Positions 1 through 12,700 are shown, numbered from the stretch's first letter. The stretch is DNA of 64,000 nt from Posidonia oceanica (GCA_037176725.1 JAZBRS010000075.1:75704001-75768000), one strand, 5' to 3'. The notes: generated from the letters alone by a model not told the origin. Program-made: numbers and translations.

Positions 1-371
1 GATGAGGGTGAGATGGAGGCAATGGGATTAGGGTTTAGGTTTCCAAATGGGGATGGGATTAGGGTTTTAGGTTTCTTTGGGTTTTGAATGGCACTAGGGT
101 TTGGGTGAATGCATGGGTTTAGGGTTTGGGTTGTGAAAATGGGATTTGAAATCGGATTAGGGTTTGCATGGGCTTGAGAATAAGTGGGAAATTAGGATTT
201 AGTGGGTTTGATGGTTTGTGTTGGATTTAAAGGTTTAAGGGAATAAAAGGGTTTTGAATTCAATGGGCTGATGTGGGCTTAATGAAGTTGGATTGTGGGC
301 CTTGAGTTCAATGGGTTTAATTGGGCTTGGTCGTGGGCCAATGGTGGGCTTAATGGTCTTAGGGTTTGAGG

Positions 372-595
372 TTTTTTTTTTTTTTACCCTAACCTACTAT
401 AGGTTAACGGATATTTTCTTCAAGGCAAGCCCATAGGTCACGAGTTCGAAACCTATGGGCGGAAGGAAGGGAAATTAATCCCAATGCAAGAAAGAGTGGA
501 AAATCCACTCTATGTGCGGTGGACGGGTATCGAACCCGCGGCTTGAGAAGGTAGTGGAGGTGACCCAACCACTACGGTAACCATTGCTGGTTAGG
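372..595 (-). mobile_element. tRNA-derived SINE, copy 1
   Basis: On the minus strand this starts at 595 with AACCAGCAATGG, has an A-box-like ACCGTAGTGG and a perfect B box GGTTCGATACC. It then has a distinctive second part with GGTTTCGAACTCG and a direct relation to copies at 25600 and 50404, and ends in a 14-base A tail (T run 372-385 on the plus strand). Length is about 224 bp. The internal pol III promoter is the tRNA-like head. It is more diverged from the other two copies than they are from each other. Target duplications are not resolvable in the TTTAGGG-rich flanks. Confidence 0.85.
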
Positions 596-641
596 ATAGG
601 TTAGGGTTTAGGGTTTATGGTTTAGGGTTTAGGGTTTAGGG
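596..641 (+). repeat. Interstitial telomere-like TTTAGGG string
   Basis: About five TTTAGGG or near-TTTAGGG units in a row. Similar strings occur at 3400-3470, 8155-8400 and 62040-62090, always near the head of the giant LTRs, so they are part of that LTR family and not a chromosome end. Confidence 0.75.
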
Positions 642-3352
642 TTTTTTTTATTTTTTATTTATTAACCGTAACCTTCATTGATACCAAAAAAGATTACAAC
701 CATAGATCTCTACGGAGGACAGACCCTCCAAAGAGTAACAAGAAATCACAGAAACCCGAAAAGCACAAACAGGTCAGATGGACTCCTCCTCCACTCCTAG
801 TAATCTCGCCCCTAATCGCGCTTTCACATGCGCCGAACGATGAGGACCCCTAGGAGGGACCAATGATAACCAGTCCCTCCTTTTGTACTTCTTCCTTGTT
901 TTCTTAGAGCCCTTAGGACCACAATCCTCATAAAAGATGGCATCAAGACTAGGTGCTTCAGAAATCGAATCTCTAGACAGATCCCCACCCAAGAACGCAT
1001 CACCACTATCCTCAAGAGAAGACCCATCCTCTTCATGAGACCAATAAGGCTAATGCGTAGACTGATAAAGAAGATTTAATGGAGGAATCACATCCTCCAT
1101 CTCTTTACTGCTATAGTTTGCCTCTTTAAGATCCTTATGAAGGTCCTTTAACTCCTTGGCATCCCCATACAAATGAAGATCTTCAACACTCTTTGCCACC
1201 TTGTAATCAATCGGCCCAAAGGATTCTAAACCAGTAGATGTTTCCAGAGCAGCAGGCCTAGAACCAGTAGCAAGAAACGTCTGCCTCACCTTCCTAGCTT
1301 CAACCACCATTGCACTGATAAGGAGAGTCCAACGACCCAAAGCTGCAGCTTGAGCATCCTCATCACTATTAGCAACCACAGGCTTAGGACTTGCATTCCC
1401 AATCAGTGGCACAGAAACCCCACCACCAGAACTGCCAGCCGTACCCACCACATCAGCCCAAGAAGGAGCACCCAATGATTTAGAGATCTCTTCTGAAGGC
1501 CCTGATTTCAGACTTGAAACAAGCTCAAGTGCAAATCAGAGGGCGCCTCACCAGGAAGGAAAGGATCAGCTCGGTTGGTGACACGATTATCTAACCTGAC
1601 CTCTTTCTTCCTTGCAACCACCTTAGGGATGGCCTACTGTGTGTTAGAAGCAAACTTCACACTCTTCTTAACCTTCTTGTTCTTCTTCTTACTTTTGTTC
1701 TTGTCGACCTCCACACTGGAATGGTCACCACCCTTATCACTGTAGAAAGTTTGCTCCACCCAATCCTTAGAGGACTCATACTCCCGCATGGCCTTAAAAG
1801 ACATTGTGCAAGCAGAGCTAACATGTCCAATAGCCATACATTTCTTGCAAAAAGGAGGAAGAGACTCATGTGGAATCACCACCTGTTGAGCAAATACCTC
1901 CCCTCCATTATTGATCCACACAGATTTTGGCAAAGGCTTCATCAAATCCACTTCAATGCAGACTCTTGTCGTACCTGGCCTAGTGAATTGTGCCACATTA
2001 CTATCCACACAAAGGAATTTACCAACCATCCCAGCAATGGATTGAAGGGCTCCAGGGGATTGCAGGTGAGCTCGCAGCCTTGGCAGCTCAATCCAGATTG
2101 GAATGCATGTAGATTCCACACCGAGAGTGAACCTGGGAGACCACCGAAACACCTTCATCAACTTCCCACCCACCTTCCAATCTCTCTTGATGTAGGCCTT
2201 GACAAAGTCATCCCTGCATTGAAACCTAATGAAAACATAATGCTCATCCACAGCACTCACAAAAAATTCCTTGCTGAAGCTATGAACCCGTCTCAAGGTA
2301 TTCAAAATCTGCATAAGAGTGGGTTTGGAGGTCACGAATTTGCCAACCAAGGTCCAAGCAAATGGGTTTGACAGCTTTCCCACCTCCTCAGGAGAGAAAA
2401 CCATCACCGCTTTGCCATCCACAACAACTGGATCTCTCATCGGAATTTCGTCGAACACTGGCTTCACATGCTTCTCCCGAGTGATCTCTGCAAAAGACTT
2501 GGGGGCTTTGGACCCTTGACCCCACAGATTGTGGTAGGATGGAGGTGAAGAAAGTGGCTCCTGCTCACCCGACATCGAAATGTTGGGTAGAAGACGAGAA
2601 GAAGGGGTCACAGAAGATCCCCCCCCACCTTCCATCCAGCACCAGCTCCACGTTCATCACCTGATTTCTGGAGAGAATTGCCCACCTGAGACACGGGAAT
2701 CACAGGATCATCCACTACCACAGACATATCAACAGCAGTAGCCACTGAGGAAACTTCCTTTAAGGGAGGGAATTCCTCTTGCTCAAGCTCAAGTGTTTGA
2801 CCCGTTGTCGGAGCCGAAGATGCAACCGATGACACCCGCGAAGGAGCCTCGACCACCAAGGGCGCATCATTGGCCAAAGACAGCACCAGGTCTTTAGACC
2901 AGGCTTCATCCCAAAGGATGACCCATCCATTGTCAATAAGGAGGGACAGCCTCCCAAAGATGACCCCAATCTGGCCAAGGGCGGGAGAGCCGAAACTGCC
3001 ATCGAAGCGACCTGCAGAGGGGCCTTGACCCTAGAGTGACCTCCCACAGACTGGGAAAACATCAGACGTACCACCAACGGTTGAACCCTCGTTGGAGGAA
3101 TCTTGGGACAAGAAGCCCTAAGACCTGAGGAGTCTTCCATCGGACCAGACTTCATTCCTATGGAGGAAGAGCCACCCACACCAGAACGGATCTGGAGCAA
3201 AGACAGATGCCATAGAGGATGAGGGTGAGAGAAAGGAGGAGGACGAGGGGAGAAAGATGGTCGGGGAGGGGGCGTCCCCATCCCGCCAGCCCTAGGGCAC
3301 CGACGGAAAGGGGGAAAGGGCACGCGCAAAAACTCTTTCACGGGAGATTCTC
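642..3352 (-). mobile_element. LINE derivative with ORF1 only (no ORF2)
   Basis: Minus-strand non-LTR element. The 5' end is near 3352 and the 3' A-rich tail is at 642-664. It holds an L1-type ORF1 (DUF4283-like region and CCHC knuckle) followed directly by ~130 bases of 3' UTR. No endonuclease or reverse transcriptase can be found in any frame. The last ~60 bases resemble the 3' end of the full LINE at 9362 (a TTGTAA stretch followed by AAAGGTTAC or AAGGTTAC). The boundaries are approximate because the TTTAGGG-rich flanks hide the target duplication. Confidence 0.65.
774..2886 (-). pseudogene. LINE ORF1 protein (DUF4283 / CCHC knuckle), broken
   Basis: This is the nucleic-acid-binding ORF1 protein of plant L1 elements, which coats LINE RNA. 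The open pieces are 2608-2886, 1634-2635, 1050-1475 and 774-992 on the minus strand, in different frames. The 333-residue piece has the DUF4283 core (FRWSPRFTLGVES) and a knuckle CKKCMAIGHVSSAC near residues 263-276. A lysine-rich stretch follows at its C terminus, and a second basic stretch (GSKKTRKKYKRRDW) lies in the last piece. Frameshifts near 2620 and after 1634 break the frame. The Pro- and Ser-rich N-terminal part probably begins upstream of 2886, near 3200, but no single start is convincing. Confidence 0.7.
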
Positions 3353-3560
3353 TCTCTTAAGGAGAGAGAAAATCTGAATTTTTTAGGTTTCTTTGTGTTT
3401 GGTTTGGGGTTTAGGGTTTTAGGATTTTGGGTGTTGGGTTTAGGGTTTAGGGTTTTGGGTGTTGGGTTTTAGGTTTTGGGATTTGGGATGGTTGTGGTTT
3501 GGGGGTTTGAGTCCACCAGAGAGGAGCCATTAATGCAGGAGTCAAAATGGGGTGTCTACA

Positions 3561-4518
3561 CAAAGCAAACAGGCATTAGAACCTGAAAGAAAAACAATGC
3601 AAATGTTTAAATGATGGTATGGATGCATTCATGCAAATGGTATGCTTTCTAACATGCTCTCTCTCACCAATCTAGTGTGTCCTAGTAGGTAGTCTACTTC
3701 GGACTCACAAGGGTACGGGTCACCGACTCGGATAGAAAGTAAAGGCTCCCTTCTAAACCTTGGCCAGGAACTTAGGTAATAACGGGTGGTGCGTTAGTGG
3801 TCTTGACCCTGCTGAAGCATGGGTTGTACCCTCTACTGCACCGACACGATCCCTGACAGGGGGGACACCGATCAACTCGCCCTGTGCCAAAGCAACTGAA
3901 CAAGAGACCAAGACTGTCCTTCTCAGACTAATAGGTGGACTCAGAGATGAGAATATGCATGCCTTATATGATGCTTCATGCAAATGATTAAAGTTTTTAT
4001 TATCTTGCATGTTTTATTAACCCAAAGGGGGTGAAGGTGTGTTGATGTCTCTAGTTGTTCCTAGATTTGACTTTTACTTGCTGTTTTTAATTGCAAAGGG
4101 GGGAAGCAACTAGTCTCTAGTTGTCCTTAGTCCTAATGCAAAAAGGGGAAGAAAATCATCCAAACATGGCAAGCAAACAACATACATCATCACAAAAGGC
4201 ATGTGCATGGCATGTGCATGTGTATGTGGACATGGTAGTGAAAAGAAAACACTCATCATGTCAAAAAGCAAGTATATATGGTATGTGCATGTGTGGTGGC
4301 ATAGCAACTGTGTAAAAGAAAACAATTACCACTCAAAAGGCATGTATAAAGCATAAACAGAACAAATAAGGGCAATGTAAGAAATAAGGCATATAGACAG
4401 GTACAAGGCAAGCAGTAAAGCAAAGAAACAAGCAGTAGGCAAACAAAATGCGTAATCCAAACAAGTGAGAAAGCCAAAAATGAAAGCCGAAGTCTTGTCT
4501 CCCTAGCAGAGTCGCCAC
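3561..4518 (-). mobile_element. Non-coding interior of the minus-strand LTR element
   Basis: About 960 bases lie between the primer binding site of the first LTR and the start of the second. No gag or pol similarity is visible in six frames; open stretches are under 100 codons and look incidental. No good polypurine tract precedes the second LTR on the minus strand. The structure fits a LARD-type derivative that depends on enzymes from other elements. Confidence 0.55.
4501..4517 (-). other. Primer binding site resembling the tRNA-Arg 3' end
   Basis: The minus strand reads TGGCGACTCTGCTAGGG one base after the LTR terminus ...GCTACA. From memory, the complement of a plant tRNA-Arg 3' end is TGGCGACTCCGCTGGGG, which would leave two mismatches. 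Such a site is typical of Tat/Ogre gypsy elements. Confidence 0.65.
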
Positions 4519-5699
4519 TGTAGCGATCTCGAGATTTGGATCATCCATGCACGCTGCCAAAGCTCGCATGCACCGACCGAAGATAGGTTCACTATGAGCG
4601 GGTGGATCCGAGGAAGGAAACTCGACTCGAAAACACCGAAGAAGGTGGGAAAACAAAGATAAAGCAATACGGAGTCGCCACCTAGTCTATTAAGTCGGGA
4701 GACGAGGAAAACCGAGAAAATACATGAAAACATGCAAAAGGATGCAATGATATGCAAAATGTATGACTCGTGCCAAGGACAAGGGCAAAACGGTCATTAC
4801 GGGTCCAGAGAAAGGGTAAGGACTCCTGTTACGTGCGGGGAAGGTGTTAGGCACCCCCGACATGCCCGAGGAATCGGTCTTTCTTAGCTTATCTCTCTCG
4901 CATTTACAGGATATCGACAAATGATTGCCTACTTCACGTCCAAGGGACGAGGAATGTTATGCATGGATGCCCAGATGCAAGCCTAAATGTCTAAATGCCT
5001 AGATATTGTAATAACATGCCTAAGTGTGTACTCTAAATGCGGTGATGCATGGAAAAAGGGGAAACGTGCAACCCATGTGCTCAGCTGCGCTGTCAGTGTC
5101 CCGAACGGAACGAGCCCTGGTTCGTAAGAACTTCTGACAGTAAAATCACTGCGCTAATGCAAATGTAGGCGAGAAAACAAAACGTCGATAAAACCACACA
5201 TTGCAGGTGTACGACATGCAAAGGGGAAAACAGAAGCGATAAATCATGCAAGGCAAGTGTGAAACAAATCGTCAAGTAAAGAAAAGCCACGCAATGCAAG
5301 TGTGAAACAAGCAAAGGGGAAACAAATCAGGGTCAGAAAACCCTAATCTATATGCACGAGAAAACAGACTGTGGAAACGATATATGCGGTGCAAGTGGTA
5401 AGGTCCTAAGTGATATGCTGTGATTCAGGTGGGCTTATCTTGAGGATTTGAGGCTTGATCTGAAATAACTTTGATCAGAATGGAAGATCATTCAACCAGA
5501 AAGGCCTGGATGGTTAGATCGTGAAAATCCAACGGTCCGATCAAAAGTTATTCAGGTTTCAAGTCAGATGGCTCAAGGGCCAGAAAAAGTGGTCTAAATG
5601 GCGGTCTAAGTCAAAATTACCTCTATGTGTGTGCAATGCAGGGTCTCCTACATGTAATGATGCTAACAATGCTCAAACAGATGCTTTGGTGTGATGTGC

Positions 5700-7328
5700 A
5701 ATGATATGAAGTCACAATGCATGCAAGAATGCAAAAGGTAGGGACCTAAGTGCAATTAAAACAAATGTAGGGGCCTAAATGCAAATTAAAATAAATGCAG
5801 GGGCTAATATGCAATTAGAGTGAATGTAGGGGCCTAAATGCAAATTAAAATAAATACAGGGGCCTAAATGCAAATCGAAATAAATATAAGGGCCTGAATG
5901 CAAAGTGCCACATGTGTAGATGCATGCAATGCAATAAGATCCTAGATGTGACAAGGACTAAAATGGAATATGCTAAAATGTGAGGACCTAAATGTAAGGC
6001 TAGAAATGATGCATGCAATGCAAATATGTAAAGTCCTAAATGTGTTTGGACTAAGGTGTAATATGCCTAAATGTAAGGGCTTAAATGTAAATGATGCAAA
6101 ACTACAGAAACAGCAATGCAGTGTGATTTAAATGTTTAATTAAATGATTAAATGCATGAAAAAGGGCCTATGTGCAAATATGCAGAACTATTGGGCCTAA
6201 CTGTAAGGTGGCTAAAATGCTGTGAATGCCATATGGTTGTAGAAACTAAGTGAAAATGCAATGCATGAGGACTTATATGTAATAAAACTAAAATGCTGGT
6301 TTTAATCACAATGCAATATGGTTGTAAAAGCCATTTTAAATGAAAATGCAATGCATGAGGACTCAGCTGTAATAAAACTAAAATGCCAGATTAAATGTTA
6401 ATGCAATATGGTTCTAAAGATGGACTAAATGAAATGCAATGCAAAATGGACCTAATTGCAATAAGATTAAAATGCTAGACCTAACTGTAAAGAAATAAAA
6501 ATGCAATGCATGCAGCTACAGGACCTATATGCAATATAACTAAAATGCAGGACTTAAACATAATGTAATAAGGTTACAAAAAGAAATTAAATGAAGTCTA
6601 AACTGATACTGGACTAATGTGCAAATAAAATAAAAGACAGGATGCAAATGCAATGCAATAAGGCAAAAATTGAAATTAAATGAATGTTGTAACTAAATTA
6701 AGGACTAAGATGCAAATAAACTAAAACACAGTATTTAAATGCAATGTAATAAAGTTTAAATACAGAATCAAATAAAACCTAAACTGATGTTGGACTGGAA
6801 GGCAAATAAACTAAACCTAGGGATCTAAATGCAATGCAGTATGATTTAAAACAAAATTAAATGATATGAATGAATGCATGAGGGGCTGAAGTGCAAATAA
6901 AATTAAATACAGGACTAAAATGTAATGCATTATGATTCTAATGCAAATTAAATGATTTATCAATCAACACAGGACCTATTTGTAATAAAATAAACCAGCA
7001 GATTAAAATGTAATGCAATAAAGTTAAAAAGAGAAATTAAATGAAATCTAACATGTAATTGGACTAACTTGTAATAAAAATAAACTAACAGACTAAAAGA
7101 TAATGCAATAAAGTTCTAAAAGAAGAATAAATGAAATCTAAAGCGGACTGGACTTACTTGCAATAAAACTAAACTAACAGATTAGAATGTAATGTAATAA
7201 AGTTTAAACGAAAATTAAATGAAATCATATATATAACTGGACCTGCATGTAATAAAACGAAACTAAACGGACTAAACTTTAATGTAACGCAAACTTAATA
7301 AGTTAAGGAAAAATAAACTAAACCTAAA
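5700..7328 (-). repeat. Degenerate motif array in the giant LTR
   Basis: On the minus strand, motifs of the form TGCATNTNAGTCC alternate with T-rich spacers every ~40-70 bases; on the plus strand this reads as repeated 'ggacctaaatgcaat'-like words. The array is AT-rich, has no coding potential, and has counterparts at 30690-31640 and 63370-64000. Confidence 0.6.
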
Positions 7329-8150
7329 CTAATGGAAATAAAATAAGAGAGATGAACAGCGCGGCTCGTCGGGGAAGAAGACTCTACGCCGGTGCTTTCG
7401 GGGGTCGACGGGGCACGGGCGGTGCTCGGGGAGATCCGACAAGGTCCGACGGAGGTCCGGGTGGTGTCCGGTGGAGCGGCGGACGGTCTGGAGCGGCGGA
7501 GCGGTTATGCAGATGGCGGCCGCTGCTGGGGAAGAAGAGAACTCCAGCGAGGTGGGAAACGACGCATAGGGCGCGAAACACGCCGGAGGAGGGCTGGGAA
7601 GCAAGAAGGGAATGAGGCGGAGCTAGGGGTGGAGTCGGCTACCTGTGGGTGCGCTCGGAGAGGTCCGACGACCTTGGATGGGTGCTGCGGACTTGCAGCG
7701 GGCGGAGGCGACGCTGGAGGCATGGGGCGGCTTCAGGCGCGGTCCAGGGAAGTCGATGGAGGTGCGGAGGAGGTTTGGGAAGCGATGGCCGGTCTTCTCC
7801 TCCCTTCTACACACGGATGGTGGTGAGGAGCATTGTGACGATAATTCTCTCTCCTCTCCTTCTCTGTGGTTCTCATCGGAATGGGCTCGTGCAGGTGGCT
7901 TCGTGGGCGGTTCACGGTGGTGGTGAGTGAGGGCTAAGGTGTCGGGGGCGCAAGGGAGAGGTGGTGGCCAGAGGTCTATGCTGCAGTGCTGTTAGGTTTA
8001 GGTTTTCTCCTCTCTCTCACTCCTCTGTTTTTCTGTTTTTCCTTTTTTCCCTTAGGGCTGTTAGGGTTTTATACTGGTGGGGAGGTGATGAGGGCCACTG
8101 GATTCTGATCTGGGCAGAGGGATGGCCGGCCAAGATGGGTGTGTGGTGTA
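7329..8150 (-). other. GC-rich leader-like block of the giant LTR
   Basis: This is a strongly GC-rich block in otherwise AT-rich sequence. The minus-strand ORF 7329-7604 (91 codons) ends ...RCSSLLFYFH and contains SLEFSSSPA. The plus-strand LTR at the right edge has an ORF 63072-63362 that contains SLELPSSPA and ends ...HCSSSFFYYQ at the equivalent place. This may be a leader ORF or only shared nucleotide ancestry; I do not assign a function. Confidence 0.5.
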
Positions 8151-8422
8151 GGTAATGGGTTTAGGATTTCTGTTTGTTAAGTGGGAAAGAATTAGGGTTT
8201 TGGTTGTGAAATGGGTCTTTTGGGTTTGAATGCATGGGTTTAGGGTTTGTGTGGATGGGTCTTGAATGGAATATGGGTTTAGGGTTTGAATGGGATGTGA
8301 CCTAGGGTTTCTAGGGTTTTGATTGTAGGGTTTAATTGGGATTAGGGTTTAGGTGTAGGGTTTAGGGTTTGAGTTCATCAGAGAAGAGCCATTAATCCTG
8401 GAGTCAAAATGGGGTGTCTACA

Positions 8423-9361
8423 TAATGTATCAAAAACAACAATCATATATGAAAACAATATATTTTTTGAAAAGTAACAAAAAACTGTTAACTAACACCT
8501 ACTGTTTTTCGATAAAATGGAAGAAATCTCAAAAGATTTTGTAATTTTCATAGAAATCTTATAAATTACGTAAAACTCATGTAGAGCGGTGTAGTTGGTA
8601 TATAATAACGCAAAATAGATAAATCGTTGTATGTAATTGTCAAAAAACAAGTAAGAGAACTAAAAAATAAAAAAGTCAAACTTTTTTAAATCTTCTAAAG
8701 TAATGTGCCTTTAAAAATTGAGTATAATTTATCAGAAGTGTATCGAATTCGAGGAAATACCGATAATCGATATTTATAGGTGCAAATTACGATGCACTAT
8801 CAAAAAAAATACATATACTAGAAATTATTAAAAAATATTTAATAAAACTCTAACTTAACAAAAAGTCAAACTATCTCTTCCATTTAAACCTATTTATCCT
8901 CTCGAATTTTATTAGAATGACAAAAAAAGTTACCAAAATATGATCCATTGAGATTGTAGGTCAAAACGTACGAAAATAACAATCAATTAAGGAAACCAAT
9001 GATATTTTAAAATATTACGAAAAATCGTATACAAACACTTATTGTTAATCGATAAAATAGGAGAAATCTCGAAAACTTTTGTAATTTCGTAGAAATCTTC
9101 AAAATTGTGTAAAAATGAAGTAGAGAAGTGTTCTTGGTACATAACATTTCAAAATAGATAAATAGTTGTTTGTTAATGTCAAAAAAGTAATTGGAGAATT
9201 GAAAAATAAAAAAGTCAAACTTTTTTAAAGTTCAAAAACCAGTAAGCCTTTACAAATTGAGTATAAGCAAACAAAAGTGTATCGAATTCAAGGAAATATC
9301 GATAATAGTATTATAGAGGTGGAAAATATAATACACCTATGAAAAAATTCATCTATTATAA
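8423..9361. repeat. Satellite array segment 1a (type 1 tail, type 2, type 1 start)
   Basis: Tail of a type 1 monomer, then a complete 540-bp type 2 monomer (8511-9050, starting GATAAAATGG), then the start of a type 1 monomer. The type 1 monomer is interrupted by the LINE after 9361 and resumes at 15942. AT-rich, non-coding. Confidence 0.85.
9348..9361. repeat. Target site duplication of the full LINE (3' side)
   Basis: TTCATCTATTATAA lies next to the LINE A tail. The partner at 15942-15955 is TTCATCTATTACAA, one difference in 14. Both are satellite sequence. Confidence 0.9.
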
Positions 9362-9782
9362 TTTTTTTTTTGGGCAAAATAAAAGTAACCTTTATTAGAG
9401 ATAAGGAGGTTACAAGCACGAAGGCTACAAAAGTGCTTAGGAAACCAGTCCTAAGTCACAGAGTACTCAGAGCAACAACCTGCTCAGATTGTTACATAAG
9501 AATAATCCCCTAGTCCAAATAGCAAAAGCTATAACAAGATCACCTACACTAGGGTGGCACTTATGCAGTGTACACAAGGCCTGAACACCTTCCATCTCAA
9601 ATCCCAAAAACCCGGCCCTTGCGGGGAAAAAGAGAAAGGCTTAAGAAAGTGTTCGAGTACTCAAATCATACATCACCATTGAAAAGACCAAATACAAAGA
9701 ACTATTTGATCCTTTGCCGAATAGAAGGAATACCCCATCTGTCCAGGTTGCATAAACCACGCAAGTCCCTAGGTAGATCCGA

Positions 9783-12700
9783 CTAAGAGTGAAAACTACT
9801 ATCCATTCGAGCATCTCCTCCTAGCTTGGCCAAGTAATCTGCAGCAAAGTTACTCTCTCGGTAACAATGAGAAAAGCAAATACCATCAAACAAAGGATGA
9901 GTTTGAATTAATTTGCACCATCTACTACACTTCCAATGAATGGTCGTCCTACTAGTAACCATGTGAATAACAGTCTTGGTGTCCGACTTAACAAAAGAAA
10001 GAGCCAAACCTGCATCCCCACACCGACTGATGAGATCCCAAACTGCTCTCATCTCTACCTCGTTATTGGTAATATTCCCATAATAGTGAGAGAAAGCCAT
10101 GATCACAGAACCCTCCTTGTCACGAACAATGCCCCCACCTCCAGAAGACGATAAGGAACTGGAACCGTCGACATTACCTTTGAGCCCAAGCTTAGGAGGC
10201 ACCCATCTAATAATCATATACCACGTCTCCATAGAGGATGGAATTTGGAAACCAAATCTTGCAAGGCTAGACGTATCCCCTCCAAAGAACTTGAATTTCT
10301 TCCCTTCAAGAACGCAGTTACAATCAACAATAATAGAAGAAATAACCTGCATAGAAGAGTGAGCCAAGAAGGAGAATCTACGAGAACAGCGCTCCTTCCA
10401 GATATGCCAACAAATAAAACCCGGAGCAAACCAATAAGAGTTCCTTTATAAGATGTAAGCCTAGCCACCTCAAACCACCCTTTAATAGTAGAGACCAAAT
10501 CCTGTGAGACCTCCACCTGTAATAAACCACCAAAAAAATGCCACAAGAAAGAAGCCAACTCACTTCTGAACAACAAATGCTCCAACGTCTCAACGTGGCC
10601 CTGAAGGCAACAGTTACATTTGGACACCATAATGATAGATTTAGATTGCACATTATAGTTCACCGCAACCCCATTCCACGTCACTCTCCATAGGAAAAGA
10701 GAAACCTTGGTAGGTAAGAAGGCTGACCAAATTAACCGAGCATGGCGAGAATTCTTGCAATTAAAATGGAGCTTAACTGTAATGCTCTGGATAGAAAAAA
10801 GACCACTAGCTGAAAGCAACCAGATAAGCTTGTCATCATTACCTGCCGAGTCAACTTGAAGGCTTCTAAGGTCCCTCCACATACGCCGAACAAGAAGAGA
10901 TTCATCACCAATATCATCAATAAACAAATCTCTATGATGAAAGACATCACTAATGAAGACATTGAGATCAGTCTCTCTAGAAACCCCTAACTTATCAAAG
11001 AGAATACCTTCAGATCACCACTTATCTATCCAAAAAGATCTATTCCCTTTATCAATAAGCCATTTAGAGTTAGAGATCACCCATGAAACAACTTCCATGA
11101 GCTTCCTCCACCACAAGGAAGCAAAAGAGTGCTTTTTTAACCAACCACAAACACCCACCTTGTATTTAGTGTTGCAGAATTTACTCCATAAAGACTCTTT
11201 CAGTAATAACTTCCAACAGCTCTTGATATTAAACAGCAAGTGAATGTCATGCAACTTCCGAATACCAAGGCCCATATCACAGAAAGAAGAGGTGCAAGAA
11301 CTCCATCCAACCCAATGAAACCTCTTTTTACCATCCCGCCAACCCCACAAGAAGTCACAAAACATCTTCTCGATCTGCTTCAAAACTCCTTCAGGAACTC
11401 TCATAGTAGCTAAAAGGTGCACAGGAATGGAGCAAAGGACGTGTTTAATCAAGATCAACCGCCCACTCATAGAAAGGAATCTGGTATTCCAGCCCACTAG
11501 ACACCCCCTAATCTTCTCCATCAAACCTGTGAAATAAGAAGAACACATTCTCCCTTGAGCAACAGGAGCCCCTAAATACAGAAGAGGCCAAGAACCTTTA
11601 GAAAAGCTAGTGAGCTGCTCAACCTGATCATTGTTAAGAAGACCTTTGCGCCAGAAATACGTACATTTATTCCTACCCATATGTTGACCAGAAGCTTTCT
11701 CATAATCCATGATGAAATCCATGTGAGAAGAAACAGTATAGGAGGAAGCACTATAGAAAATCAGGGCATCATCAGCAAAGAAAGATGAGATGGCCCAAGC
11801 CCTTTACCCGAAGTGACAAAGTGTTGACACCGTCCATCCTCAAAGTGCTTCCTTAGACCTCTACTAAAGACCTCCTGAGCCAGAATAAACAAGGATGGCG
11901 ACAAAGGATCCCCTTGTTTAAGCCATCGAGAAGACTTGAAAAAACCACTCTGCTGACCATTAATGAGAAGAGTAAACCAATTGTTATTCAAAGTCCACTT
12001 TATGATCTCAATGAAACAACAAGAAAAACCAAACTTCTGAAGGACAGCGAAAAGGAAGGACCACTCCATTCTATCATAGGCTTTCAACATATCAAGTTTA
12101 AGCACATTATTACCACCTCTACACTTCTTATCAAGATCAGTGATAACCTCCTGAGCCAGCTGTATGTGATAAAAAATGTCCCTGCCTTTAACAAACCCAG
12201 CTTGTTCCTCGCTAATCAACTTGGGAAGGAAACAAACCAATTTGGTATTGATGATCTTAGAAATGACCTTCGAAATCACATTCCCAACACTAATAGGTTT
12301 GAACTGGGCAAAGCTAGAAGGATGATCAACTTTAGGAATCAAGCAAATAAGAGAAGTAGAAATACTCATTTGCATTTTACCTCCCACAAAGAAATATTTA
12401 ATCAACTGGAGCATGTCATCCTTAATAATATCCCAAGCACCCATGTAAAACTTCATAGAGAATCCATCAGGCCCAGCAGCACCTTGAGCAGGCATAGATT
12501 GCAAAGTTTCCCACACCCCATCCTGATCAGGAATGGCTGTAAGATAAACAGAGTCCTCTGGAGTAATAACCTCAGGAATGACGTGCAACAACTCATCATC
12601 AGTGACATTCCCATCAGAAGAAAACAATTTTTCAAAAAAAGAATTACCCTCATCCTGAATGTCCTTGACATCATGCACCCAATGCCTACCATCAGTTTTA

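Larger units (their letters stand above)
1..3560 (-). mobile_element. Second LTR (head portion) of a minus-strand non-autonomous LTR element, with nested insertions
   Basis: Read on the minus strand, an LTR starts at 3560 with TGTAGACACCCC and continues to the window edge. Its first ~50 bases match the LTR starting at 8422 with about five differences by eye. The LTR sequence itself occupies 3353-3560, 596-641 and 1-371 and is rich in TTTAGGG-like strings. An ORF1-only LINE (642-3352) and a SINE (372-595) sit inside it. The distal LTR end lies outside the window, so the target duplication cannot be checked. Confidence 0.7.
4519..8422 (-). mobile_element. Complete ~3.9-kb LTR of the minus-strand non-autonomous element
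   Basis: On the minus strand it runs from TGTAGACACCCC (8422) to GATCGCTACA (4519). The order is a TTTAGGG-rich head (8155-8422), a GC-rich block with short ORFs (7329-8150), a long array of degenerate TGCAT / AGTCCT motifs (5700-7328), a conserved ~150-bp block (4755-4905) and a tail of ~230 bp. The same order is found at 27547-33618 and, truncated by the edge, at 61319-64000. On the plus side it abuts satellite sequence at 8423, where TAATG is the candidate target duplication; the other end is off the window. Confidence 0.75.

Noticed and set aside
596..641. Chromosome end (telomere)
   Set aside because: Only a few degenerate TTTAGGG units, and they recur in the head of each giant LTR.
1721..2371. 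216-codon plus-strand ORF
   Set aside because: Shadow of the LINE ORF1 on the minus strand.
3753..4757. Small ORFs in the LARD-like interior
   Set aside because: All under ~110 codons, in overlapping frames on both strands, with no gag or pol motif.
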